64,000 nucleotides of DNA from Hyphomicrobiales bacterium (GCA_017304475.1 JAFKKV010000015.1:62001-126000); one strand, 5' to 3'; counted from the first letter of the stretch, positions 20,315 through 29,807 are shown. Numbers and translations: made by a program. Notes: generated by a model from the letters alone, not told the origin.

Positions 20315-21574
20315 ATGTCGTTTCGTTTTGTTCACGCAGCCGACATTCATCTCGACAGCCCGTTGCGCGGCCTGCTGCGCCGCGGCGAGGCCGCCAGCCC
20401 CTTTGTCGAGGCGTCCCGCCGCGCCCTTGAAAACCTCGTTGCGGCGGCGATCGAGGAAAAGGTCGCCTTCCTGATCATCGCCGGCGATATCTTCGACGGC
20501 GACTGGCGCGACTATGCCACCGGCCAGTTCTTCATGCGCCAGATGGGCCAGCTCGCGCGCGCCGGCATTCGCGTCTTCACGATCCGCGGCAATCACGACG
20601 CCGAAACCGTCATCACACGCGCCCTGCCCTCGCCCGAGAATCTCCATGCCTTCTCGGTCCGCGCGGTGGAAACCGTGCATATCGAGGAGCTGCGCGTCGC
20701 CCTGCACGGCCGCGGCTTCGCCAGCCGCCATGTCGCGGAAAATGTCGCGCTGACCTATCCGCCCGCACAACCCGGCTATTTCAATATCGGCATCCTGCAC
20801 ACCTCCCTGACCGGACAGGAAGGCCACGACGTCTATGCGCCCTGCTCGGTCGATGATCTGCGCCGCGCCGGCTATGATTACTGGGCCCTCGGCCATGTTC
20901 ACGAGCGTCAGGTCGTCGCCGAGGCGCCGCCGATCGTCTTTCCCGGCAATCTTCAAGGACGCCATGCGCGCGAGGCCGGGCCGAAGGGCGCGACGCTTGT
21001 CAGCGTCGCCGACGGCCGCATCACCGCGATCGACGCCCTGACCCTCGATGCCGCGCGGTTCGACCAGGCCGTCCTCGATCTCGCCGAGGTCGCCGAGCGC
21101 GCCGGTTTCGTCGATGCCGCCCGCCGCGCCATCGGCGAGGCGCGCGACAGGGCCGACGGCCGGCCGCTGGCGCTCCGCTTCGTCCTGACCGGCGAGACCT
21201 CGCTGCATGACGGCTTCGCCGCCCATCCCGAGCAGACGCGCGAGGACCTGCAGGCGCTCGCCTGGGAGGCGGCCGACGACCTGCTGATCGAAAAGGTCGT
21301 CGACGCGACGACGATGCCGCGCGGCGGCACCGGCACCCTGGCCGTCACCGGCTTCGAGACGGCGCTCGCGAGCGCCGCGGCGAACCCCGCCTTCCGGGCC
21401 GAAATCACCGCGACGCTCGCCGGTCTGCACGCCAAGATCCCCGCCGAGGCGCTCGGGCTGCGGGATGTCGGCGACGGCATATCCGAGGCCATTGCCGATG
21501 CCGCCATCCGCGCGGCGGAGGAGCTGGTCCAGGCCGCCCTCGGCGGCGGCGCGACCGACACGGACAGCCCATGA
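20315..21574 (+). CDS. YhaO-type metallophosphatase (SbcD/Mre11-like DNA repair nuclease)
   Basis: The product is 419 aa. All metallophosphatase motifs are visible: ADIHLDSPL, GDIFDGDW, GNHDAET, ILHTSLTG and GHVHERQ. These bind the two metals of Mre11-like nucleases. The upstream frame to 19952 has no homology, and ATG 20315 was chosen because MSFRFVHAADIHLDSPLRG is the canonical start. The stop overlaps the ATG of the next gene (ATGA), which encodes the ATPase partner. The pair corresponds to B. subtilis YhaO/YhaN. It is divergent from the ABC operon. Confidence 0.88.
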   Translation: MSFRFVHAADIHLDSPLRGLLRRGEAASPFVEASRRALENLVAAAIEEKVAFLIIAGDIFDGDWRDYATGQFFMRQMGQLARAGIRVFTIRGNHDAETVITRALPSPENLHAFSVRAVETVHIEELRVALHGRGFASRHVAENVALTYPPAQPGYFNIGILHTSLTGQEGHDVYAPCSVDDLRRAGYDYWALGHVHERQVVAEAPPIVFPGNLQGRHAREAGPKGATLVSVADGRITAIDALTLDAARFDQAVLDLAEVAERAGFVDAARRAIGEARDRADGRPLALRFVLTGETSLHDGFAAHPEQTREDLQALAWEAADDLLIEKVVDATTMPRGGTGTLAVTGFETALASAAANPAFRAEITATLAGLHAKIPAEALGLRDVGDGISEAIADAAIRAAEELVQAALGGGATDTDSP

Positions 21575-24500
21575 AGATCCTATCGCTGGCGCTCGAACGC
21601 TACGGCCATTTCACCGACCGCGTGCTGGACTTCGATCCGGACATGCCGGTCACGGTCATCCATGGCGGCAACGAGGCCGGCAAGACGACCGCGCTCGCCG
21701 CCGTCACCGATGTTCTCTTCGGTATCGAGGAGCGCTCGCGCTTCAACTTCCTGCACGACTACAAGACCATGCATCTCGGCGCCCGGGTGGCCGGACGCGA
21801 CGGGCAGACGCTGGCCTTCCGGCGGCTGAAGCGGCGCAGCGCGACGCTGGTCGACCCCGAGGGTGGCGATGTGCTCGCCGACGACTGCCTGACCCCCTTC
21901 ATCGGCGCCCATGACCGGCAGGCCTTTCTGGAGATCTTCGGCCTCGATCAGGCGCGGCTGCGCGAAGGTGGAAGGAAGCTGCTGGCGGGCGGCGGCGACC
22001 TGGCGCAGACCTTGCTCGCCGCGGCGCCTGGCCTGAGCCAGGTCGCGGGCCTGCGTGATCAGCTGAAAGCCAGCGCCGCGCAGATCTTCAATCCCGACCG
22101 CAAGGTCGCCTCCCATGTGCTCTACCAGGCGCTCGACAAGCGTGACCGGGCGCGCGCCGCCATCCGCGCGCAGGAATTGCGCGTCGAGGTGGTCCGGGCG
22201 GCAAGGACCGCCGCGGACGAAGCCGACGGCGCCCGCCGCGAGGCCGTCGCCGCGGAGGCGGAGGCGCGCTCCCGCCTCGCCCGCTGCCAGGGGCTCGCGG
22301 CGGCCGCCGGCGAGATCAGGACCATCGATCAACTGAAAGCGGAGAGGTCCGGTCTCGGCCTGCTGCCGGACCTGCCCGATGGCTTCACCAGCCGCGCGCA
22401 TGACGCGCTCGAAGCCTGGGACGCGGCATCCGGCGCCGCGGCGCTCGCGGCCAGCGAGGCGGAACGCGCCACCGCCGAGGCCGCGGCGATCAGCGTCGAT
22501 GACGGCATTCTCGCGCTCGCCGAGGCGATCGAACGCGCCGACGAGACCCGGCCGGCCGTCGCCAAGGAGGTCGAGGCCCTGCCGCGGCGCCACGAGGAAG
22601 CAAGCCTTGCCCGCGGCGGCCTCGCGCGGATCGCCGCTGGCCTCGGCATCGCCGATATCGGCGCGCTCATCCAAGGCCTTCCCGGCCCGCCGCTGCTGGC
22701 CCGGGCCGGACGCCTGATCGACCAGTTGCGCGACCTCGCGGTCCGCACGCAGGCCTTGGGCGACGAGCGGCAGGCGCTCACCACGCGTCGGCGCCTGACC
22801 GAGGAGGCGCAGGCGCGCCTCAGCCCCGCCGCCGATCCGGCCGAAGCACGCCGCCGGCTCAACGCCCTCGACGGCGCCGAAGAGCGCGACCGAAGCGCCA
22901 GGGCCCAGGCTGCCGCATTGGCGGCCACCGGCCGGGACCTGTCGGAACGCTTGCGGCGGCTGCCCTTCGCCGTCGCCGACGGCGACGCCCTGGCTGTCCT
23001 GCCCCTGCCCGCGCTCGACGCGGCGACGGCGGCCCTGCGCCGCCGGAACGAGACGGCGGACCTTCAGGCCCGGGAGGCCGAGGCGCTGGCCAGGATCGAC
23101 GAGCAGGTCGCCCGGACCGAAGCCCGCCTGGCGACGCTGCATGCCGGCGGCACCGCGCCGACCCCAGCCGCGATCACCGGCGCGCGCGATCTCCGCGACG
23201 GATTATGGGCCCGGCTGAGGCCCTTGGCGGGCGGCGGGCGCGCCGCCACCGGGGAAGACGCCGAGACCGCCCATAACCTCGACGCCGCCATCGTCTCGGC
23301 CGATCGTCTGGCCGACGAACGGCTGACCGAAACGGCGCGCCTGGTCGGCCTGTCGGATGCCGAACTGGCGCTGGCCGACCTTCAGGTCAGCCGGCAGCTC
23401 GGCGAGCAGCGCCTGGCCAAGGCCAAGGCCAAGGCCGCGGAAGCCGATCACGCCTGGCAGGCACTCTGGACGGCGAGCCGGATCGCGCCGGCAGATGGCG
23501 AAGACATGCTGGGCTTCCTCCGCGAGGCCGGCGCCATCATCGACAAGCGTGCGCAATCCTTGCGCGCCGAAGCAGAAGCCCAAGCGGTTCACACGGCCTT
23601 GGCGGTCGAACGGCGCGAGGTCGAGGCGCTGCGTGTCGCGCTTGGCCTCGCCCCCGTCGGTGAGGGGCCGCTGCAGGTGGCCGATGCCAGGCAGGCGGTG
23701 GATGCCATGGAAAGCCGCTTCCGCGCGGTCGAGACCCACCTGCGCGACCTCGGCCGGATCGCCGCCGAGACCGCCGCCCTGGACGAACGCGACGACGCGC
23801 TCCGCCGGCTCGCCGGCGACCTCGCCCGCGAGGCCGCGGCCGTCTTCCCGCCCCTGTCGATCCGGCCCGAGGCGACGGCGGACGAAGCGCGGGCCGCCCT
23901 CGATCTCTGGACCGAGGCGCCCGGCCTCGTCGAAAGCCTGAGGACCGCCGAACGGCGCATCACCGGCATCGACAGGGACCGCGACCGTTTTGTCGCCGAG
24001 ATCGGCGACCTCTGCGGGCGCCCCGGCATCGGGGGGACCGACGCGGACCCCTTCGTCGCCGCCAGGACGCTCCGGGCCCGATTGAGCGCCGCCCAGCAGG
24101 ATCGTTCGCGCGCCGACCAGGCCCGCCGGGCGATGGGGCAGCGGCAGCAGGCGCAGGCCGAAGCGCGGCAGGCCTTGTCCGGATGCGAAGCGGCCCTGGC
24201 GCCCCTGCTCGCCGCGGCCGGTCTCGCCGGGATCGCCGACCTCTCTCCGCTGCTGCGGCAGCTCGATGCGGCGGCCCGCATCGACCAGGCGCTCGCCCAG
24301 GCGAGCCGCCGCCTGGCTGCGGCCGGCGGCGGCCGCGGCGAGGACCAGTTGCGCGCCGATCTCGCCGATCTCGACGACGAGGCGCTGGTGCGCCAGGTTG
24401 CCGAGGCCGAGGCGGCGGCCGAGACGGCGCGCGGCGCCCGCGACACGGCCATCGAGGGCGACGCGGCGGCGAAGGCCCGCTTGCGCGAGGTGGAACAGGC

Positions 24501-25038
24501 CACCGGTGCCGCCGGCGCCGCCCAGGACGAGCAGGATGCCCTTGCCGAGATCGCCGAGGCGGTGCACCGCTTCACCCGCGACCATGTTGCCGCACGGCTC
24601 CTGTCGAGCGCCATCGACGTCTATCGCGAACGCCACCAGAACCCGATCATCGAACGGGCCTCGCGCGCTTTCGCCATGCTGACCGGCGATCGCTGGACCG
24701 GCATCGGCGTGGACTATGACCAGGAACCGGCGCGCCTGGCGGCACAACGCAACGGCCGGTTGCACGGCATCGAGGCGCTGTCCGAAGGCACGGCCGACCA
24801 GCTGTTCCTGGCGCTGCGCGTCGCCGCCATCGAGGAACATGCGCGCCGAGCGACGCCGCTCCCCTTCGTCTGCGACGACATCTTCATCTCCTTCGACGAG
24901 GGCAGGACCGAACGCGGCCTCGCCTTGCTCGGTGAAATGGGCGCGGTGACGCAGGTGCTGGTCTTCACCCATCACGAATATGTCGTCGCCTGCGCCGAGC
25001 GCGTGCTCGGCACGAAGGTCCGCATCGTCAGGCTTTGA
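21571..25038 (+). CDS. YhaN-type SMC-like ATPase (Rad50/SbcC family)
   Basis: The product is 1155 aa. The Walker A GGNEAGKTT is at 32-40, within a YhaN-typical start (MKILSLALERYGHFTDRVLDF). The C-terminal half-site has the signature LSEGTADQLFLALRVAAIEEHA and Walker B PFVCDDIFISFDEGRTERG. Between them lies about 900 residues of Ala/Arg/Glu-rich heptads with breaks, consistent with a coiled-coil arm. No CxxC zinc hook was seen in the middle, as in YhaN-like proteins. It acts with the YhaO nuclease on DNA ends. The arm's very high Ala/Arg content is GC-driven. Confidence 0.88.
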   Translation: MKILSLALERYGHFTDRVLDFDPDMPVTVIHGGNEAGKTTALAAVTDVLFGIEERSRFNFLHDYKTMHLGARVAGRDGQTLAFRRLKRRSATLVDPEGGDVLADDCLTPFIGAHDRQAFLEIFGLDQARLREGGRKLLAGGGDLAQTLLAAAPGLSQVAGLRDQLKASAAQIFNPDRKVASHVLYQALDKRDRARAAIRAQELRVEVVRAARTAADEADGARREAVAAEAEARSRLARCQGLAAAAGEIRTIDQLKAERSGLGLLPDLPDGFTSRAHDALEAWDAASGAAALAASEAERATAEAAAISVDDGILALAEAIERADETRPAVAKEVEALPRRHEEASLARGGLARIAAGLGIADIGALIQGLPGPPLLARAGRLIDQLRDLAVRTQALGDERQALTTRRRLTEEAQARLSPAADPAEARRRLNALDGAEERDRSARAQAAALAATGRDLSERLRRLPFAVADGDALAVLPLPALDAATAALRRRNETADLQAREAEALARIDEQVARTEARLATLHAGGTAPTPAAITGARDLRDGLWARLRPLAGGGRAATGEDAETAHNLDAAIVSADRLADERLTETARLVGLSDAELALADLQVSRQLGEQRLAKAKAKAAEADHAWQALWTASRIAPADGEDMLGFLREAGAIIDKRAQSLRAEAEAQAVHTALAVERREVEALRVALGLAPVGEGPLQVADARQAVDAMESRFRAVETHLRDLGRIAAETAALDERDDALRRLAGDLAREAAAVFPPLSIRPEATADEARAALDLWTEAPGLVESLRTAERRITGIDRDRDRFVAEIGDLCGRPGIGGTDADPFVAARTLRARLSAAQQDRSRADQARRAMGQRQQAQAEARQALSGCEAALAPLLAAAGLAGIADLSPLLRQLDAAARIDQALAQASRRLAAAGGGRGEDQLRADLADLDDEALVRQVAEAEAAAETARGARDTAIEGDAAAKARLREVEQATGAAGAAQDEQDALAEIAEAVHRFTRDHVAARLLSSAIDVYRERHQNPIIERASRAFAMLTGDRWTGIGVDYDQEPARLAAQRNGRLHGIEALSEGTADQLFLALRVAAIEEHARRATPLPFVCDDIFISFDEGRTERGLALLGEMGAVTQVLVFTHHEYVVACAERVLGTKVRIVRL

Positions 25039-25133
25039 GAGGGTGTGAGGTGTTCGGCGGCCCGTTTCGAGGCGCCGGCTCAGGCCGCGCGAAAGACGAC
25101 CTCCGCAACAATTATTGGATCTTGTTAGTTCTT

Positions 25134-25154
25134 GTTGGAATCCCCTAATCCAAC
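25134..25154. promoter_or_regulatory. Candidate ParD operator
   Basis: Inverted repeat GTTGGA-N9-TCCAAC lies 15 nt upstream of the parD start in an AT-richer stretch (TTATTGGATCTTGTTAG) that could hold the promoter. Ribbon-helix-helix antitoxins usually repress their own operon from such a site. The assignment is by position only. Confidence 0.4.
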
Positions 25155-25169
25155 GAGAAGGACAAGATC

Positions 25170-25430
25170 ATGAAAACGATGACAGTTTCACTCTCGCCCC
25201 AGCAGGCGAGCCGTGTGCAGCAGGCTGTCGCGACCGGGGCCTATGCCTCGAACAGCGAAGTGATGCGTGATGCTTTGCGCCTGTGGGAGCAGCGCGAGGA
25301 AATCCGTGCTCTGGAACTGACGCGATTGAAGCAGGCTTACGCCGAGGGGATCGCCAGCGGCCGCGGACGCGACGTCACGGCAGAGACCTTGCTTGCCGAA
25401 TTCAAGGCAAAAGCTCTGAACCAGGGCTAG
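25170..25430 (+). CDS. parD: ParD-type ribbon-helix-helix antitoxin
   Basis: The product is 86 aa. The N-terminal strand MKTMTVSLSPQQASRVQQAV, the GAYASNSEVMRDALRLWEQRE helices and the disordered C-terminal tail (AYAEGIASGRGRDVTAETLLAEFKAKAL) are typical of ParD/CopG antitoxins. A GAGAAGGA site precedes the ATG. Its toxin partner should follow directly, but only a short C-terminal ParE remnant is present, so the antitoxin is probably an orphan that persists as a repressor or as protection against related toxins. Confidence 0.88.
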   Translation: MKTMTVSLSPQQASRVQQAVATGAYASNSEVMRDALRLWEQREEIRALELTRLKQAYAEGIASGRGRDVTAETLLAEFKAKALNQG

Positions 25431-25525
25431 ACCACTATGTGGTCATTTGCGAGCCGGGGCTCGACGGCGTGCTCGTCGTCGCCATCGTGCACGGGATGCG
25501 TGACCCGACGGGCTGGCTTGTCTGA
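25430..25525 (+). pseudogene. ParE toxin remnant (C-terminal fragment)
   Basis: Directly after parD, in another frame, the DNA encodes DHYVVICEPGLDGVLVVAIVHG then MRDPTGWLV and a stop. This matches the last strand and tail of ParE toxins (the HYVVIY...VVAIVHGARD pattern). The N-terminal two thirds of a ParE (about 65 residues) are missing and no start codon or ribosome site fits, so an internal deletion has fused the parD end to the toxin tail. Assignment rests on a 32-residue match by eye. Confidence 0.7.
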
Positions 25526-25576
25526 ACAGCGCGATCGCCCGGGCGGTCACCATCGGGACAACGCTGGCGCTGACGC

Positions 25577-26362
25577 CTAGAACACCCGCCGGCCGATCTC
25601 CGCGGCATGGCTCTCGAGCGTGGCGAAATAGCCCGATGCCACCAGCTGCCGCGCATGGTCGCCGAGCGTCGAGATGCTGATCGCCCCGAGCAATTGCCGG
25701 TGCCGGTCGAACACCGGCACGCCGAGCGCGGACAAGCCCACCACATAGTCGTCGACGGCCAGCACATGGCCATCCTTGGCGATCTCGGCGGCGCGCGCGG
25801 CGAGCGCTTCCCGATCCGCGATGGTGAAGGGCGTGCGCCGCGCCAGGTCCTGGTCCAGCGCCCGTTTGAGCTCGGCCGGGGGCAGATGGCCGAGCAGGGC
25901 CTGCGGGCCGCCGCCGCTGTTCAGCGTGGTGCGGCTGCCGACCGCCGACCAGGTCACCTCGACCAGCGATTGCGGCGGCCGGACCCGCTCGACACAGACG
26001 GCCATGCCGTCCTTGTGAACCCATAGAAAAGCCGTCGCCGAGGTCTCGGCCGCGATGACCGGCAGAACGGCGCCGGCGATTTCACGCAATGGCCGACCGG
26101 TATCGACCGCCGAGAACAATTCCAGCAGGCCGTAGCTCAGCGCATAAAGACCGTTCTGATGCTCGACCAGGCCGCCGGCCTCCAGCGTGTGCAGCAGCCG
26201 CCGCGTGGTGTTCTTGTCGAGCGCAGTCGTGCTCGCGAGCTCGGTCAGCGTCTGGCGCGTCCGCCCCGGCCGGAAGGCACGCAACAGGGCGATCGAACGC
26301 TCGACGGCGCGCACGATGGGCACTCCCGCACGGGGAGGCACCTTTCGGGGGGACTGCGGCAT
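25577..26362 (-). CDS. IclR family transcriptional regulator
   Basis: The product is 261 aa. Residues about 15-75 are the winged helix (IVRAVERSIALLRAF ... TTALDKNTTRRLLHTLEAGGLVEH), and residues 90-260 are the IclR effector domain (AAETSATAFLWVHKDGMAVCVERV, SALGVPVFDRHRQLLGAISIS). ATG 26362 was preferred over 26425, giving the family length. It is followed on the opposite side by the ParE remnant and preceded by a LysR regulator in the same direction; neither a clear operon nor a divergent target is visible nearby. Confidence 0.88.
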   Translation of the reverse strand: MPQSPRKVPPRAGVPIVRAVERSIALLRAFRPGRTRQTLTELASTTALDKNTTRRLLHTLEAGGLVEHQNGLYALSYGLLELFSAVDTGRPLREIAGAVLPVIAAETSATAFLWVHKDGMAVCVERVRPPQSLVEVTWSAVGSRTTLNSGGGPQALLGHLPPAELKRALDQDLARRTPFTIADREALAARAAEIAKDGHVLAVDDYVVGLSALGVPVFDRHRQLLGAISISTLGDHARQLVASGYFATLESHAAEIGRRVF

Positions 26363-26527
26363 GGCTGGCAGCTCTCGGCATGGCGTCACCCGACCACCGG
26401 TAGAGAGGGGTGGCAGAGTCGGCAACCACCAAGCTCCGGTTGAACACCGGTATCATTGGTTGATACCGCGTGCCGAACCAAGCCACGACCGCAGCGCCGG
26501 CGGCCATGGTCCCCAGCGCTCCTGGCC

Positions 26528-27415
26528 TCAGGCCGGCCTGGCGGTCGACATGCGCCTGAACTCGGCGACGAAATCGAGCGCGATGCGCGACAGTGGCCGG
26601 TTGGTCGGCCGGAACATGGCGAACTTGTAGAACAATGTCGGCTCGAACGGCCTGATCGTGAGGCCGACCTTGTCGAAATGCGCGCCGGTTGAGGCGTCGA
26701 CAATGGTGACGCCGAGATTTTCCATGACGAGGGCACAGGCCGAACCGAAAAATTCGACATGGGCGGCCATTTTCAGCCGCGCCGCATTCTCGGCAAAGGC
26801 CCGCTCGATCGCCTCATGCAGGAAGTGGTCGGCATAGAGCGAAATGAACGGCACGCCGTCGAGCAGAGCCGGCGTGATCACGTCGTGGCGGCCGAGCGGA
26901 TGGCCCGCCGGCAGTACCGCCACGCATGCGATCTCGAACACCTCGATGATCGCCGCCGGGCTTTCGATCGGCAGTTCCGCAAAGCCGATGTCGAAGGCAT
27001 CGATCCGGCCGAGATCGCGCACGGTGGGCGACGAACGGGTGATGAAGCGCACCGTGCCGTCGGGCCAGCGCTTCAGGAGTTCGGCGATGATCGGCGGCAG
27101 GACATAGGTGGCGAGCCCCGGTTGGCTGGCGAGAGCCAGCGTGCCCGACTTCACCCGCTTGAGATCGCGCGCCACCTCGACGGTGCGTTCGAGCACGCCG
27201 AGCGCCCGGCGCGCCTCCTCATAGAACAGCGCCGCCTCCGGCGTCGCCTCGAGCTTGCCCTTGCGCCGCTTGAACAAGGCGAGGCCGAGTTCATCCTCGA
27301 GCCGGGTGATCAGATTGCTCACCGCCGGCTGAGACTTGCCGGTGAGCGCCGCCGCGGCGGTCATCGAGCCGGTCTCGATGACCGCGCGAAAGGCTTCGAG
27401 GTGACGGGTGTCCAT
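26528..27415 (-). CDS. LysR family regulator, divergent from the Pot-like importer
   Basis: The product is 295 aa. The HTH is at about residues 1-60 (MDTRHLEAFRAVIETGSMTAAAALTG ... ITRLEDELGLALFKR) and the effector domain follows (SGTLALASQPGLATYVLPPII). It is transcribed away from the Pot-type operon that starts at 27850 and is a reasonable candidate regulator of it. The space between the two genes holds a type A palindromic repeat and then an AT-rich region with an inverted repeat. Confidence 0.88.
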   Translation of the reverse strand: MDTRHLEAFRAVIETGSMTAAAALTGKSQPAVSNLITRLEDELGLALFKRRKGKLEATPEAALFYEEARRALGVLERTVEVARDLKRVKSGTLALASQPGLATYVLPPIIAELLKRWPDGTVRFITRSSPTVRDLGRIDAFDIGFAELPIESPAAIIEVFEIACVAVLPAGHPLGRHDVITPALLDGVPFISLYADHFLHEAIERAFAENAARLKMAAHVEFFGSACALVMENLGVTIVDASTGAHFDKVGLTIRPFEPTLFYKFAMFRPTNRPLSRIALDFVAEFRRMSTARPA

Positions 27416-27491
27416 GGGGGTTCACGGGAGGTGGGTGAATGAAGTGGTGTTCAGCGTGTCCGTTCTTTCGGGCGCGCGCGGGAACCACCGC

Positions 27492-27658
27492 TCAACCCTC
27501 TCCCAGAGGGAGAGGGTGGCGCCGTCAGGCGCCGGGTGAGGGGTCGTCCATCTCCGGATCGGGCGGCATGCTCGACGAGCGTTGATATCCGTTCTCAACC
27601 CTTACGTCCCTCACCCGCCCGCTGACGCGGGCACCCTCTCCCTACGGGAGAGGGTTGA
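27492..27658. repeat. Palindromic repeat, family A, copy 1
   Basis: This 167-bp element starts TCAACCCTCTCCC and ends GGGAGAGGGTTGA, so its termini are inverted. Each half contains a CCCTCTCCC/GGGAGAGGG hairpin. After the left hairpin comes GGCGCCGTCAGGCGCC then GGGTGAGGGG, mirrored at the right end with some divergence. Four more copies lie in this window. It sits between the lysR and the importer genes. Confidence 0.88.
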
Positions 27659-27849
27659 TTCAGCGCGGCTTTCTGCCCTCAAAGGTGTCATCGTCCAAAA
27701 CGAAACGACCGCGTACCATAACGCCTATATCCTTCCAGTTATAACCCATCCTTATATCTTTCACACATATTTCGTTTTGACCTCGCCCCCTGCCTGTCCC
27801 AACACTTTGGCCAAGCGCCCGCCAAGGGCATGGGGAACGGGACGGCGTC
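27659..27849 (+). promoter_or_regulatory. AT-rich control region of the Pot-like operon
   Basis: This stretch is markedly less GC-rich than its surroundings. It holds a long-spaced inverted repeat, CAAAACGAAA (27696-27705) and TTTCGTTTTG (27770-27779), separated by 64 nt, and tandem-like TATATCCTT/TTATATCTTT motifs between the arms. It is the only plausible place for the operon promoter and the LysR site. No -35/-10 pair could be assigned with certainty. Confidence 0.5.
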
Positions 27850-28938
27850 GTGAAACACAATCTGGTCTTGTCGGGTCTGGAAAAGCGCTATGGCGATTTC
27901 GTCGCGCTGCACGAGACCAACCTGGACATCAAGGCCGGCGAATTCGTCACGCTGCTCGGCCCGTCCGGCTCGGGCAAGACCACCATCCTGATGAGCATTG
28001 CCGGTTTCGTCGCGCCCTCCTCCGGGCGGATCCTGCTCGACGGCCAGGACGTGACCGGCCTGCCGCCGGAGCGGCGCAATTTCGGCGTGGTGTTCCAGGG
28101 CTACGCGCTGTTCCCGCATTTGACAGTCCACGACAATGTCGGCTTTCCCCTGCGCGCCCGCGGCATTCGCGGCGATCAGGCGCGGCCGAAGATCGAGGCG
28201 GCGCTCGACATGGCGCAGCTTGGCGCTTTCGCCAAACGTTTCCCGCGGCAATTGTCCGGCGGCCAGCAGCAGCGCGTGGCGCTCGCCCGCTCCCTGGTGT
28301 TCGGGCCGGAGCTCCTGCTGCTCGACGAACCCTTGAGCGCGCTCGACCGCTCGCTGCGCAAGGATTTCCAGTCCGAGTTCAAGGCGATCCACCGCAAGGT
28401 CGGCACCACCTTCATCTATGTCACCCACGACCAGGAGGAGGCGCTGACCATGTCGGACCGCATCGTCATCCTGGACAAGGGCCGGATCCTGCAAAGCGCC
28501 CCGCCGAGCGAGCTCTATGAGCGTCCGGCGACCGAATTCGTCGCGGGCTTCCTGGGCAAGAGCAATTTCCTGCGCGGCCGGATCACCAGGCGCGCCGACG
28601 GTCTCGCCGAACTGGATGCCGTCGACCTGGCGAGCTGGGCTTCGGTCGGGCGCCAGACCATGCTTGGCGCCGGCGATCATGCCGTCGCCGCGCTCCGGCC
28701 GGAGAAGATCCGCCTGCACCGGACCGAACCTTCGGGCGACGCCTGTTCGGCACGCGGCCGGGTGACCGAGCTGACTTATCTGGGCGCCAGTGTCGAGGTC
28801 ACGCTTGCCGTCGGCGAGACCAGGCTGACCGCGACGATCGGCGCCGGCGCCATCGCGCTCGCCGAGGGTGACGAGATCGTCGCCTCCTGGGCCCCCGATG
28901 CCGCGATCCTGGTCGAGCCGAAACAGGCGGCGGCGTGA
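27850..28938 (+). CDS. ABC transporter ATP-binding protein (PotA/FbpC-like)
   Basis: The product is 362 aa, with GTG start 27850. Walker A GPSGSGKTT, signature LSGGQQQRVALARSL, Walker B LLLLDEPLSAL and the H-loop VTHDQEEA are intact. Residues about 240-360 form a TOBE domain (RITRRADGLAELDAVDL ... GRVTELTYLGASVEVTL), as in polyamine and iron importers. Its TGA overlaps the ATG of the first permease. It energises the importer encoded by this five-gene block. Confidence 0.93.
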   Translation: MKHNLVLSGLEKRYGDFVALHETNLDIKAGEFVTLLGPSGSGKTTILMSIAGFVAPSSGRILLDGQDVTGLPPERRNFGVVFQGYALFPHLTVHDNVGFPLRARGIRGDQARPKIEAALDMAQLGAFAKRFPRQLSGGQQQRVALARSLVFGPELLLLDEPLSALDRSLRKDFQSEFKAIHRKVGTTFIYVTHDQEEALTMSDRIVILDKGRILQSAPPSELYERPATEFVAGFLGKSNFLRGRITRRADGLAELDAVDLASWASVGRQTMLGAGDHAVAALRPEKIRLHRTEPSGDACSARGRVTELTYLGASVEVTLAVGETRLTATIGAGAIALAEGDEIVASWAPDAAILVEPKQAAA

Positions 28939-29807
28939 TGGCGGCCCTGGCGACTGAAGACCTGAAGACCGGGTCTGGCGCGAGCGGCGAGCGGCTCTAC
29001 TGGCTGCTGCTCATCCTGCCCTGCCTCTTCCTCGGCCTGTTCTATGTCGTGCCCGTCATCAACGTGCTGGTGATGAGCGTCACGGTGCCGAAGACCGGTT
29101 TCGCCAATTATGCCGAACTCGCCAATAATGGCGCAGTCCAGCGCGTGCTGATCACCACGGCGAGGATCGGCGCGATCACCACGGCGATCACGCTGGCGCT
29201 CGGTTACGCGGTCGCCTATGCGCTGGTCCAATGCGGCCAGCGCGAGCGCCAGATCCTGCTCGCCGTGGTGCTGGCGAGCTTCTGGATCAGTGCGCTCATC
29301 CGCGCCTTCGCCTGGGTGGCGATCCTGCAATCGTCGGGGCTGATCAACAATGCCCTGATGGGGCTCGGCCTGATCGACAGCCCCTTGCAGCTCGTGCGCA
29401 ACGAATTGGGCGTGATGATCGGCATGGTCCACTACATGCTGCCCTATGCCATCCTACCGCTCTACGCCAACATGGCGGGCATCGACAAAAGCCTGGTTCC
29501 GGCGGCGCGTGCGCTCGGCGCAACCCCGTTCCAGGCCTTCCGCTGGGTCTTCGTGCCGATGAGCATTCCGGGCCTGATCGGCGCCGGCGTCATCGTGCTG
29601 ATCTTCTCGCTCGGCTTCTACATCACCCCGGCCATTCTCGGCGGCGGCAAGACCATCATGGTCGCCGAATATGTCAGCGTGCAGATCTCCGAGACCCTGC
29701 GCTGGGGCCTCGCCGCCATGCTCGCCTCCACCTTGCTCGCCAGCGTCCTGCTGCTGGTCTTCTGGCTCAGCCGCTTCATGGACGTCGAAGCGGCGTTGAA
29801 GAAGTGA
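28938..29807 (+). CDS. ABC transporter permease (PotB-like)
   Basis: The product is 289 aa. ATG 28938 shares its first base with the stop of the ATPase gene (TGATG); a GTG one codon earlier is also possible. Six membrane segments and the EAA-loop equivalent LVPAARALGATPFQAFRWVFVPMS are visible. The family imports polyamines or similar cations. It is followed by the PotC-like permease after 12 nt. Confidence 0.92.
   Translation: MAALATEDLKTGSGASGERLYWLLLILPCLFLGLFYVVPVINVLVMSVTVPKTGFANYAELANNGAVQRVLITTARIGAITTAITLALGYAVAYALVQCGQRERQILLAVVLASFWISALIRAFAWVAILQSSGLINNALMGLGLIDSPLQLVRNELGVMIGMVHYMLPYAILPLYANMAGIDKSLVPAARALGATPFQAFRWVFVPMSIPGLIGAGVIVLIFSLGFYITPAILGGGKTIMVAEYVSVQISETLRWGLAAMLASTLLASVLLLVFWLSRFMDVEAALKK

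Noticed and set aside
20315..25038. The YhaO/YhaN pair as a new defence system
   Set aside because: Both proteins match the known YhaO/YhaN (SbcD/SbcC-like) DNA repair pair, and no additional effector is coupled to them.
27492..27658. Family A repeat as an insertion sequence
   Set aside because: The ends are inverted, but the element is under 200 bp and holds no open frame for a transposase. It is reported as a palindromic repeat instead.
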